Source: Enoplosus armatus (Eukaryota; Chordata; Actinopteri; Centrarchiformes; Enoplosidae). Taken from it: DNA of 64,000 nucleotides. Made by a program: the position numbers and the translations under genes. The notes beneath the pieces were generated by a model. The model did not search any database and was not told the DNA's origin. It saw only the letters and a list, made by a program, of their open reading frames with translations. Positions within the stretch are counted from its first letter, which is position 1. Every line of letters starts with the position of its first letter. The stretch is from positions 15,149,704 through 15,213,703 of the forward strand of contig NC_092188.1 of NCBI RefSeq assembly GCF_043641665.1, in the 5' to 3' direction. Shown here piece by piece: positions 1 through 19,834 of this stretch.

Positions 1-2420
1 ACCACCTCCTGTAGCACGACAGCATTAGCAGATCAGTAGCCCCATCCAGCTGTGCGATGTTGTATATAGGATGCAGGAAGGGTGGAGGATGTGTTGTTTC
101 TTTTTGGCACAACATAAGCGTTTGTGGAGTGAGAATTATGTGTAAACCCTCCGCAATGACAGCCTCTCCTCTGTACTTCCTGTATTTCCTCAGGAGACCA
201 GCACTGACAAAATGAGCCCGCTGTCAGGCAGGCTGAGAGGACTGACGGCTTTACAAGAACACACAGCGTCGAGAGCGAGCTGTGAAGTGCGTGATTAATG
301 CTTTAATTCTGATGGGGTTATGTAATGAGTGGCATCTGTGACAGGAGCAGCATGAGACGATGATGGAGGTTACATAAGCCAGCTGTGCTTCCAGAGACAC
401 ACACAAATACTGTACATGCAGGCACACACACATGTACCTTTTGTACACAGGAGTAATTACTCACACACACGGCAGTCACTAGCGAGTCATCTCGGTGAAT
501 GTATTTGAAAATGCCTGAGAATGCAGAATGCCTACTCAGCCAGCGTCTCCAGAGTCCCTCGCTGACATGGGAATTCCTCTCTGAATAAGACTAATCACCG
601 TCACGGCACCATGTTGATTAAGACAATGGCCCACTCACTCGCAGATGGCACAAGTCATCAGATTGTGTTCACTCACTTCCACAAAGCTGCTATAATTCCT
701 CCCATCAGCAGTGATTGATGGCCATAATCGCCAAGAGGCCGTTATCTCCTCTCTTACCATCTCCCCTCCCTTGTTAAGTGTCTGTGGAAATTTGTTCCCT
801 TCACTCGTCGACCATGTCCAATTAAAGTTTGAGAGGAACACAGACGAGCAGGGTGATGACTCATGAGAGATGGTTTTATTTGTCCTTGAGGAAGTCATTT
901 CCTGTGTGCTCATCTCGTCTCCGACCCTCTGCAGCACTGTAAATTGTCCTGCCAACTGAACCCTGCCTCGGCTTAGCCTGGTCAGGAAGGTGCGCGTGCA
1001 AGTCCACCAAGTGTGAGTTGTTCCACCGATTCACAGGTAAAGAGAGAGACCACCTAGTTAGCATGGCACACACACACACATTCGCAGGCAGTCACGCAGA
1101 CACACAGCAGATGGAGGGCTATTTTCCATGGGAAGAGAGCCTTCGTGGAGTGGGCAGCTGCCTCTCCTGCCTCATCTGTTTGAGAGCCTTTTGGCTCTCT
1201 CTGGCTCATCCTGCAAACACACGCTCACTCTTTACACACTCGTGCGTACAGGTTGCTTCAGATTTAGGTACCTACTTTTGTTGTTAGGCTCCTTTCATGG
1301 CTTAGAGAAGGTCCATCTCCAGAGAGAGTACGTCTGTGTGTTGTCTAATCTGATCCTCAGTAGCCGGTACCTGCCAATCTGTCTGTCAAATGACCACAAT
1401 CTGGCCTCTGATTGGCCAGTCTGGTGTGAGAGAGGAGGTGAGAAATCTCACTTGCTCAAGCTGAATTTATTTCTAATAATTTTCTTTCTCCATTTTGTCG
1501 CGTTTATATTTCTGGACTCTTTTGTGATGGAATGGGCTTTGTTATACTGCTGGCTTTTCATCATATGAAATAACACCTGGCTTCCAAATATTAACCTTGC
1601 TACACCTTAGCCTTGTTGCTAGGCAACCTTCAGCTCTTACCTCATCATCACAGCCTTATTATAGACCGATAGGGTAGGTGGTCGAGGGGTTTTGCCTCGC
1701 GATGTGTGTCTGCGTTAGTGAGTGTGTGATTAAAACATTTTGATTGTGAGATGAATGTTTGTGTGAGTTGTAGACAGAAAGAGACGGTTCGACTGAACAA
1801 AGACATCCCATAAGGTCCAGGAAACTCTTTCTGTTGCACGTAGTAAAGCTCAGAGCTGTGCTTATGTTTATCTTTCTGGGACACTGATTTTAACTCCATT
1901 GAGACTCATTATAAAGTAAAAGGCAGACGCTTTCGCCGTTCCATTAAGTGCTTTAAATCCGAACACAAAACTCTTTTCAAAAGCTCTCTTTTTTCCCGTG
2001 TCTTTGCGGATGTCCTCTCCTCCACTGTGAAAGTGATGTTGGCAGATTCGCATCACGTACCCAAGTGCTGTTTGGCTTGGATAGAAAGGGGCACGAGGTG
2101 GCATTTCCAACACAAACACATGATCATGTGTTCGGGCCTGCCAGTTCGTTCCCTGTTAGCACAGCCTGTTAGTCAGGGCACAGGAACAGAGCTCCGGTGC
2201 CAGTCTGGCTTCAGCTGTGCTTCTCTACAGGGACATGACCCCCACAGCCAGATGGAGCCAGCTTTACACACACTCACGCACACACATAAATCACATAATG
2301 TGCCATTTCACTAAGCATACAAACAAGGATCGTTCATTTGTTCACTTTCTAATTTGTAAGCCTAATATTGATTTTTGTGCTGCCTCTGCCAACCCTCTTT
2401 GTCTCTCTCTCTTCTGTTAG
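1..2420 (+). other. intronic sequence of lars2 (5' part of gene off window)
   Basis: No exon of the synthetase or of another gene is recognisable here on either strand; open frames are short and have no protein-like composition. Because the first recognisable exon at 2421 encodes the middle of the enzyme, this stretch is most likely one lars2 intron. It holds scattered short CA runs and an RFX-like palindrome at 1615-1627. Confidence 0.6.
1615..1627. promoter_or_regulatory. RFX X-box-like palindrome GTTGCTAGGCAAC
   Basis: A near-perfect palindrome matching the RFX-family X-box pattern, inside the left-hand lars2 intron. Motif match only. Confidence 0.35.
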
Positions 2421-10509
<8,089 letters not shown>

Positions 10510-10709
10510 TGTTTGGGCGGTCGCCACTACTTGGTTGTGAATGCCTGCCTGTCAGTCAGTGAGTCAGCATGGAGAAACAGACAAAAGAGGTGGACTTTTA
10601 TGTGTCATAAATTAAGACAAAGCGAAAGGATGAAAGTCTGTTTATATTAACTGTCATATCTTCTATGTAAATATGTCTAAAGATATTTTATGTACATTTT
10701 CCTGTTTTT

Positions 10710-10715
10710 AATAAA
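10710..10715 (+). terminator. lars2: lars2 polyadenylation signal AATAAA
   Basis: A canonical AATAAA about 200 nt after the lars2 stop, followed within 20-30 nt by a GT-rich stretch (GTGTGTCTCTGGTCTC) suited to cleavage and polyadenylation. Confidence 0.75.
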
Positions 10716-10739
10716 AGCTTCAAGAAGCAGTGTGTCTCT

Positions 10740-13700
10740 GGTCTCTTTAAAACCTTGGGGCCGAGGGAGATTTAGCACCTCATCCTCCCATTTAGTCAGA
10801 CCCTCTTGACAATCACACATGAGCCCAAACACCACTTTAGGTTCCAGTCATCGTTCACATTCCCCCTTTCTCCCGTAACACCACTTTCAGCATCGTACCC
10901 AGGACCACAACTTCACACCTCTCCGCCTGCCATATGCTTGGCGTCTCGGCTGAGTCACGCAGTCATGATCTGCCTTATCAGTGTTTGTCTATACCTCTGT
11001 TGTTGCTTTTAGCCGCAGATCTCTTCTGAGCACCATACATGGGCCGCTGTCTGGCTGTGCCACTGTGCTCTGTGAACCCTGGTGTCACCAGAAGGTCTGC
11101 TTGAAGTCACTGAAGAGCCCGATGTGGTTGGGGGTTTTTAAGCTCGCCACCATATCTTGGTTGTCCAATGCTGCACTGTGCCTATTCATCTGCACGGTGT
11201 CTCTGTCTCAGCTTTGGGTCAACATGACTCAGCCATTAGCCCTGTCCTTGCAGAGCAGACAGCAGCACTGAAATGTATCCTTGTGCACGCCCACTGGCCT
11301 ATCTTTAAAGGCCTGGTGAGTAAGCAGTTACTTGATATGTAGAAGTCCTTGCAGTGCCTACGTCGGCTATAAACAGGATTTTCGGTAACTGCATAAGAAA
11401 AGTGTAACATTTTGTCTGGTATGAGTGTGTAAATGAACAAGAAGGAATGGAATCTCTTTGAGAAGTGAGATACTTGTGTAAGTTTTGCAAGGTCAGCTTC
11501 CATTTGAGGAAGTGCTTTTATTTGTATAGTATACGATGATCAGCTTGCGATAAAATCATGCTGCATGTTGTTATGTAAGTAATAGAAGGTTTGCTTTTCA
11601 TTAAAACATGATGGATAAAAAAATGTGCGGACAGAAGGCAAAACAGAACATTCCTCAATGATCCCCCTTAACCTCTTTTTCCATATTTCTATGCTCTATC
11701 TTTGACCATCAGGTGACAGGAAAAGGCTCACAGGAGACACAGAATAACAGGAAGAGAAACCAGGAATAAGAGGAGGGGAGCAAAGGGCCAGAACTGTGTT
11801 AGTTATTCTGTGTATTGCCTCAGATTCTGTGAATTTGATCTCAACCAGATGCTGTCACAGCACAAAAGAGAAAGTGGGTCTGAGAGTGTCAGACACAGGT
11901 AGAGGGACATTTTATCTTCTGTCAACTCGATCTTGGTGTGCCATGTTTTCTTTGACACTCTCAAACTGGCTGAATGAAATATGAATTAGATTCATATGAG
12001 GTAGTTTTTAACACCTGATGTCTTCGTCTTGTGTTATTGCTGCAGTTCTTTTCACACCCTCCTTTTCACTGTCCTTGCTAGATAACCAGCTAATAAACAG
12101 GTCTGAACTTGAACTGGGCTGAACAATAAGCTGAAGCTGTGTTGTTCAAAGTGGCAACACTGTAGTCATTTTAGATTGGTGAGAAATTCCAGGAAACACT
12201 TCCCAGACTGTTTGATTAAGTAGATAAGTCGGATATTTCTGACCAGTGTTTTCAGTAAAATGAGGTCTGAGCTGTACTGATGCATTTCCTCTAATAATTA
12301 ATTTTGTCACTAACAGCCCCTGCAGTCATTTAGCACTTTTCGTCTGCTCTGCAGTTTCCATGACAACTAGGATTATTGAATAGGAAACAGTATTCCGCTG
12401 TGATTCACTTTCTCTCCAGACCACAGTCGTAGTCTTTCTCACACATGAGATGTACAGCATGAATTGTCTCTGATGAGTTAAAGAAAATCACTCCCCTTCC
12501 TCTTGAGAAACTCTGCTGGTGGAAGAGAAAACGGGTGGAGTGCACAGCCGTGCAGTCCCAGTTGCCCTCCATTGCACCAGTTGAGTCCCTGAACAGAAGT
12601 GTGTATCCTCACAGGGAGACGCAGTAATGCCACAGCTCATTATCTTGGAGGCTGGCCTCAAGGCTGGTAATTTTGTCGTCCGTGGATATTTTTTGCGTGA
12701 GATCATAATGCAAACAGATTTTTACTAGTCCTTTTTATTGTTTTGAGGATAAAGCTAAACTCTTGGCATGTATGTGAATGCACCACACTTGCCAAAGTTA
12801 TTCATCTATTTACTTTACATCTCCATAGTAACAGTCTTTTAGTCATTTTGGCCTTTTGTGAATGTGGAATAGGCCATGTCCAATACTGTGCACAAGAACA
12901 CTTACACAGGTGTGACATGGTTTGGATTCAAAGGGATCTATGTATATATTTTTGATTGCATACACTGTATATAGTCCTTACTGTATATAAAGTTGTGTTA
13001 AAGTATCATATAGGTGTGGGCAATTATTTACTTTCTCGTCCACTCTTTTAATCTTCCAGAGCTTTATTGCAATTTTTCAAACATCTGTTAAATCCGCCCG
13101 TTTCCATCCATCCAGAACTGTTGCCATGCGCTTAGCACACGGTGGCTGTATCTTACTCAGTACTGCAGCTGCTTCAAAGTAGAACAGCCTTATAAAGTAA
13201 AAGCCAATCATTTCTGCTCTGTTTGAATTAGACTCAATTTTGCAATTGCGTATGCTTTTATGCAAATCCCCTACAGTACAACAAACTAGTTCCTAATCAA
13301 CAGCCTAAGCATAGAAGGTGCTATATGTTGTGCAGATTTTAAAAGCCCTCTGGATAAAGTGATTTAATAAATAAATACTTGACTTGTTTTTCCTACTTGA
13401 CAGATATGAAACTGTGAGAATAAGGTTTACAGAAAATATTACTTCAAAACTGACTGAATTGATTCAGAAAATTGTGAACGTTTTTGCCCATATTGCATAC
13501 CCCCTAAGATCTTTTAGTAAAAAATGAATGTTTGTAGTGTTTGAATACTTGGAAACAAAGTGCTAATCCAAATCGTTCTATTTTTTCTCCTTTAATGAGG
13601 CTCTAATGACACAAATGGGCCAATTAACATAATTGGTGAAACCAAATGATCTCAAGTTTTCCAAAACCCCTGTTAATACCACATATTTGAATTAACCTTA

Positions 13701-15380
13701 CTAGGAGATATTACAGGAAGTAATTGCAAAACACACAAGCACTTTATTGTTGAAGGTGACACTCAAACTTTTTTCATACAATTTGAAATCCTTAAATATA
13801 ATAGAGACTGCTTTATGATACTTGCTCAAATGTATCTTGTGGTCAATATTGACTGACACATTTGATAACCTTCTCTGTGAATAACACCAGCTTGCATGTG
13901 AACAAGGTCTCTGTGGATTTTGCTACAATAGCTGAGGGTATAGCTGTTTTTAGTGTGAGAAAGAAGTAAAAGGAAGTTAAGCCTGTTGCTTGAAGGGAAT
14001 GCTGCATTATGGTTTCCCAAGCATACAGATGGTCATGCGTTTATAAACCTTCTGTTTTAATTACACCGCCAGCAGCAGCCTAGAGGGCCCCCTCAGCAGT
14101 GCTGGCTCCATATTTTTTTTCACATTAACTGGGGCTGTCAGACTATATATGCACACTTAGGCTCACCCAGCACACAAATAAAATGCGCTCCTGTGTGTGT
14201 TTTCTGGGAGTTGGAAAACACATGGAGCCCCCCCCCCATATGCATTATGAGTTCATCCTATTGTACCCCCAACTCTGTCTCAAATATTCCAGCCAGGATC
14301 AGGACACAATGTGGGGGGGTCACAGTGTGTGTGTGTGTGTGTGTCATGTGCAGGAATGTGTGATGTCATTCAACCAAAACAGAGGGGGCACAGGCACTGT
14401 AAATAGCCGCCCTCAACCACAAGAAAAACACACCCATACAGTAGTTATAGTATAGTTATATGGGTGTACCTCACTAGATTGTTTATGAGATGGGGAAATT
14501 TTAAAAAGTTGCGTCAGAGTGCCACAGGTTACATTTATATGCTGGTTAAACAAAATCAGACGTATGGATCTTGTGTCAAAATACGTTTTCAAAGCGAGAT
14601 TATGAACATTTCAGGTGCCAGTTTAAATATGTTCGCCTTCCTAAATGTATCCCAAAAAAATTACCCATCCCCCACTTGTTTCACTTTATTTTCCCTCCTC
14701 TCTTACTATTACTGAACCCATAAGCAGTGGTAGAAGAAGTATTCAGATCCTTTTACTGAAGTAAGAATAGCAATATCACACTGTAAAAACACTGCATTGA
14801 AAGTGTTAGTTGAGTAAAAGTATATGTAAGTTGGCCTATTATTAGCACAATGTACTTAGACTAGAGAAAAGTGTTACACTATTATATATAATATTATATA
14901 AAAGTTTGTGGAGGTGGAGCCAATTTTAAGTGTATGTTGTTGGTAAATGCGTTGTTGGATACGTAAAATCTTAATAAAGTAGCTTACTAGAAACTGTAAC
15001 TGTCAAACACATGAAGCAGAGTAAAAAGTACAATAGTTCCTTCTGAACTGTAAAGTAGGCCTAGTTATATTCAGTAGGCTACTTAATAAATGTAGCCTTC
15101 TTAGTTATATTAGTTATAACCTCCTAATAATCCCAGTCCAGCCCTTTAATTTTATGGAGCAGAAAGAAAGTGCTGAAGTGTTTTGCTGACTCAAAGAGAA
15201 GCAGCTGAGTCAACTAGCTCTCGATATTTTTAAAAATGACACAGGATGTAGGCTAAGGGCCAGTTTTGGGTTGAACAAGCGGAGGAATATCTGCCCCCAG
15301 GTTCCGCTATTTTAAGGCAGGACATAAACTGGCGTTACTGTGTGCTTAATGATAACCGGCGCTGGTTTCAACTCAACTCT
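10740..15380. other. lars2-limd1 intergenic region
   Basis: No gene is supported in about 4.6 kb. Frames reach at most about 95 codons and look like chance. It contains a C run at about 14229-14236, a GT run near 14327-14344 and a CAGTGG-ended MITE-like repeat from 14725. Regulatory elements for limd1 may lie here but none is identified. Confidence 0.6.
14725..15060 (+). repeat. CAGTGG-ended MITE-like interspersed repeat, copy 1
   Basis: Begins CAGTGGTAGAAGAAGTATTC followed by AGATCC, then degenerate AAGTAAAAGTA-type motifs, and towards the right AGAGTAAAAAGTACAATA. This resembles a common percomorph non-autonomous, probably hAT-like, repeat. A second copy in the opposite orientation ends at 20762, and a fragment is at about 55783. 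The right border is approximate. Confidence 0.55.
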
Positions 15381-15982
15381 TCCTTGTGTCTCTATTTGAG
15401 CACTGCACCTTTAAAAACAAACTGTTCCCAGTCGACCGGTGGCCACGTACGGCTCCGTGCTCCAACGGTTATCCCACGGTCTGCTCGTCAGCGGTAGACT
15501 AGTTTTTGTTTTTCTTAATCACTTAACTACACATCAGCTATTTTAAGTACCCTGGAGTGCTGTTTTTTCTCGACAGAGGTGCGGATAAAGTTTTGAATGA
15601 AGGTTCCCCGCTGGGACTGTAAAGCGGGAGGAGGGGGCAGTTTGTGGGGTCGTCCAGGCTATCGGATCTGGGATCTGCTCACATTTATAACCAGACAGAC
15701 GGCGACTTGTTCGGGGCAGAGCTAAGCTGGACGGACGGACAGTTTCACCGAGGAGGACGCGGAGCTTTAAACTTTTAGTTCTTCACCCCGGACGATAAAA
15801 CGAAGGGGGAAAGTTTGGAATAACAGAAAAGTTTCACCCTGCGTCTGAACTCCTGTCTGCTGTCAAGACTACGACCTGCTGGACTGTAAGCTAATAATTC
15901 AGTCTGGAAAAATCACCCTTTTACAAACTTGTGATTTAGTTGACTTTACTTTATTGAAGCAGACACTCAAAGTATCTTCAAA
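15380..15982 (+). promoter_or_regulatory. limd1: probable limd1 promoter and 5' UTR
   Basis: GC and CpG content rises compared with the flanking AT-rich DNA. A TATA-like TTTATAA at 15684-15690 sits 292 bp before the ATG, followed by GGCGACTTG and CGGACGGACAG. The start site cannot be fixed from sequence; the region up to 15982 is at least partly 5' UTR because no acceptor site is needed before the large first coding exon. Confidence 0.5.
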
Positions 15983-17222
15983 ATGGATAAATACGAGGAT
16001 TTAGGACTCGAGGCGAGTAAGTTTATCGAGGACCTAAACATGTATGAAGCATCCAGAGATGGTTTATTTCGCACGAGGAGGGATGCAGGAAATAACCCCG
16101 ACTTTGAAGAGACAAGAAAAGTTTTTGCCTCTAAAATGACTAAAATACACATGCAGAAACACCAAGAGGAGATGGCAAAAAACAACCAGGCCATAAAAAT
16201 GAATGGGGGCCACAACAGCACGTATTACACCAAAGACAGACCGCCCATCAATAGTTACAGACAGCCGGGTGAAGCGGCGGCGAAGCCCCCGATACTCTCT
16301 GGCCCTGTGCCGGGCACCACGGCTGGCAGTCAGAACGCACAGTTTGACGGCCAGAAACACCACGCAGGCATTCAGTCTGAACTTCCAGTCGGCAGGGCAT
16401 ATGGGTACGGAAACAATTACGATAATAAGGAGCGCTTAGAGCCACATTCATACCAGCTCAACACCCCTACTCCCCCCAGCCCAGGAAACGCGTCTCTCAG
16501 CGCGCCCACACATGCGCGTCACCTTGCCAGCCAGCCGGCTGCCTGGGCCACATCCACAGAGAGCCAGCTTTCCCCATCTTTGTCTGGGTCTGGGATCAGC
16601 AGTTCATCTCAGCAGCAGCCCCTGCGCCAGTCTGCACCTCCCACCGCCAACAGTCTTCCATCCCAGCAGACTCAGGCTCTCGCCCCGTCTGTAAACCGGA
16701 GTCCACCCTCCTCTGCTGGGCCAGCCAGGGGATGGGCTGGAGAGCCCTCTGGCTCAGTAAAACCAGACCTCATCCCCGCCCTGCCTCTGAGTGCCTTCAC
16801 AGGAGGAGCTGACTTCCACATTCAGCATCACTCCACACCGTCTGCAGCCTATTACGCATCGCCTTCGCCAACTTCGACACCCTCTGCCAGCCATAATGGT
16901 ACTGTGGCAGCTTCCTCGCTCCTACCTGCACCTTCTGAAACACCTCAATCCAAAGCTCAGGTGACATCTGCTGCCTTGATCCCTGGCAATGTCTCCAAAA
17001 GCAGCAGCCAGGATCAAGGTCAGAGCCAAATACTCAGCGGTGGACAGGCCACCAGCGCTGAAGCTGAAGTCCTGTGCTCCACCAAGCCTGTCCAACTACT
17101 CTGCCAGCCTCTCCTCACGCAGCACCCTGAACAGGGGCCTTCAGCAGCTGAAATAAAATTAGAAGCCCTCACTAAGCGGCTGGAAAAAGAGATGGATGCC
17201 CAACCAAAGGCTGACTACTTTG
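15983..17222 (+). CDS. limd1: limd1 exon 1 (pre-LIM region)
   Basis: Encodes residues 1-413 plus one base. The conserved N-terminal helix-rich block is followed by a low-complexity Ser/Pro/Gln stretch. The exon ends at KADYFG, where the donor GTAAGA follows. Genomic read-through would stop after three more codons, confirming the splice. Confidence 0.95.
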
Positions 17223-18521
17223 GTAAGACAGTTTAGACTACCCAGCAAACAAGGGGCTTCTGTCAGTTAGGCCACTGCTGTAAAACCCATTGAACGACAG
17301 AACCGCCCACCCACAGTTTAGAACATAAATCCACTTGTTTTTGACTTCATATTTACACATGCACAGGCACACACTGTCACCCGTTGTCGTCCTTCTTCTG
17401 TGTTTCCCTTACATGCCTTGTGTGTGTGTGTTTCTGTGGCTTGATCAGTAGTGCAACCCAGTTGTCTTATGTCTTTGTTTGGTGGCAGTATTGTGGGTTT
17501 TTGCTGATAAAATAGCTGGACTTATTAGGCAGACGCTGTGGGAGGCCTCTCCTTTTCTTCTGTGGAATGCAGACAGAATAATTTTCTAATTTGTTTTATG
17601 TCTTCTGTTAAATGATTCATTGTCTGCCCTCTTGGCAGCTGAAACAAACCCTTTTGCAGTAGAAGGTGGGGCCAAGGCCAGAGAGAAGAATGTTGCCCTC
17701 TTATCTCTTCCCAGAGATTTAATGGATTACTATTGAGGAAACATTGATAACAAAACTCATTAGTTAGAACTTGATCACTTCCGTCAGATCTGTGCTCCAT
17801 TAAGTTATTGTTTTAAGATTTCCATCCCATGTGATTTTGCTTGACTGACAGTGGCACTCATTTTTTTCTCAATGATGTCATTACTACAGACCTGTGCTTG
17901 CACATTTCTCATGACTCTTTTTGTGAGAATGCCATGCATGCTTGAGCATGTGATGAACACATGCTTACAGGAAAATTGATGATGAAAAACAGCACCTGTG
18001 ACTGTTAGTTCAGGCGTTTATGGCACATTTTTAAATATATCTAAAAGCTGCTGCTTTTAGATATATTTTAAATCTAGACTATTATAGCCAATACATGAGA
18101 TTATAATCAATATATAAAGTCTGACTGAGAATCAGAGTTAGGCAGGGTTGCTGAATAATGCCCATCATCAGCAGAATACTCTTGTTTCTATTCCTCATTT
18201 CACCGCCTGTAGCACTTCAGCTGCTCTCTCTATCGGTACTGTAAGAGTGCCATCAGGAAATTATTGCAACATTGAAAAAAACCACATGCTTTGCTGTGAG
18301 GTCAGCTGACAGGCTCTGGTCACATATGCAGATACAGTAAATAGGTGCGATATACTGCTTGTTGCTGGAGGGGCTGTTTGTTGCAGAGAGAACTCATGCT
18401 TATGTGGTGGCCCCGTGTTTGGAGCCAAGGCCATTCATGAAAATGGGACATCCCACTAGACAGTGAGGGAAAGAGAGCGTGAGATGGGTGATGTTGTGTT
18501 TGAAGCCACAGAGCACCCCCA

Positions 18522-18567
<46 letters not shown>

Positions 18568-19787
18568 CCCACCCTTGCCCCCTTGTTGAAGGAATTTCCT
18601 GCTGGAATGTTAAGATTGTAATTCACAGCGTTTTCGGTGTGTAAGAGAAGATGATCTGGCGTACGTCACTGTCACGACAAGGCTCATAAATAGCACATTA
18701 CGGATGTGTGGGAGTGCGCAGTGTGCAATCAGCGGAAGTGTAGGTCTGAAAGTAATACAGTATATGTCTTTTTTTTCACACACACGTTCCCACATAGCCC
18801 ACACACGGTTCCTGTATGGAGTTTCCCACTAGGCCATGGATCATCCTCTGAGTCATGCTTTTATGCCAGAGAAAATTTTGTGTAGGCTAGTTTTCTTCAC
18901 AAAACTTAGAGGGGTATTTCACTGCTGGAAAGATGGTCTTTTCATAAAACTGGGCTGTCTATGCAGTAGAATGACACAAATATTTTTGAAATTTGTCCTA
19001 CATGACCAGAGAAAACAGAAGAAAAAGGGCTGTGATATTACCTTTTGCTCAAAAGGTAGAAAACCTACAACAACCAGAATGCACTGGGCCCGTTGACTCT
19101 TACCTCATTCACTAATTTACCGCTGCAGCACCACCAGTTGTCCCTGGCACTGGGCAGCTTTGCGCCGCTATCCTCCTCGGCTGTGGCGGCCTCTTCCTCC
19201 TCCCCACTGTATTGTCTCATTCCAGCATTACACTATTAAAATTGTTTTCTTCTATATCTACGAGATCCCAACTGTGTTTGAAGATTGTTAGGTTAAAGCT
19301 AATGTTTCTTTGAGCCTGACGGGACTGAATGTTCTTTTAAAAGTCTCTGCCAGTGCCATGGCGGTGTTTAACTGATCCAGTGGGCTGTGTCCATGCACAG
19401 GGCTGCGATCCATCAGAGTTCCCAACCGTACACCGAGTGCTGACTGGCATAACTGCAGCTGGAGGATCTGGGAAAATGAGTCCGGTGCCAAATGGCTGCA
19501 CTGGGGGAACACTGAGGAATGTCTGAAGGAAGAGAGCAAGGAATTTTTTTAAATGAGGTCTTAAGATACAAAGGGGAGGGGAGTCCCAGACGAGTTTAGA
19601 GTTGCCCCGTGGTGCTGTTGAATGGATGAGTAGACAAACAGAGAGATTTAGGGACAAGTTCGTGGATGCTCCTTTGTCCTTGGCCACAAGAGCCTTGAGA
19701 GGACGTGAGATTTATAGACAAGCTCATCCAAGAGGGGAGAAGTGGTGGGATATCCCAGTGTTCTGCCTCCCCTCTTCCTCTGACTTT

Positions 19788-19834
<47 letters not shown>

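Noticed and set aside
16064..16451. Antisense open frames across limd1 exon 1
   Set aside because: Shadows of the GC-rich coding exon; no independent start context or family match.
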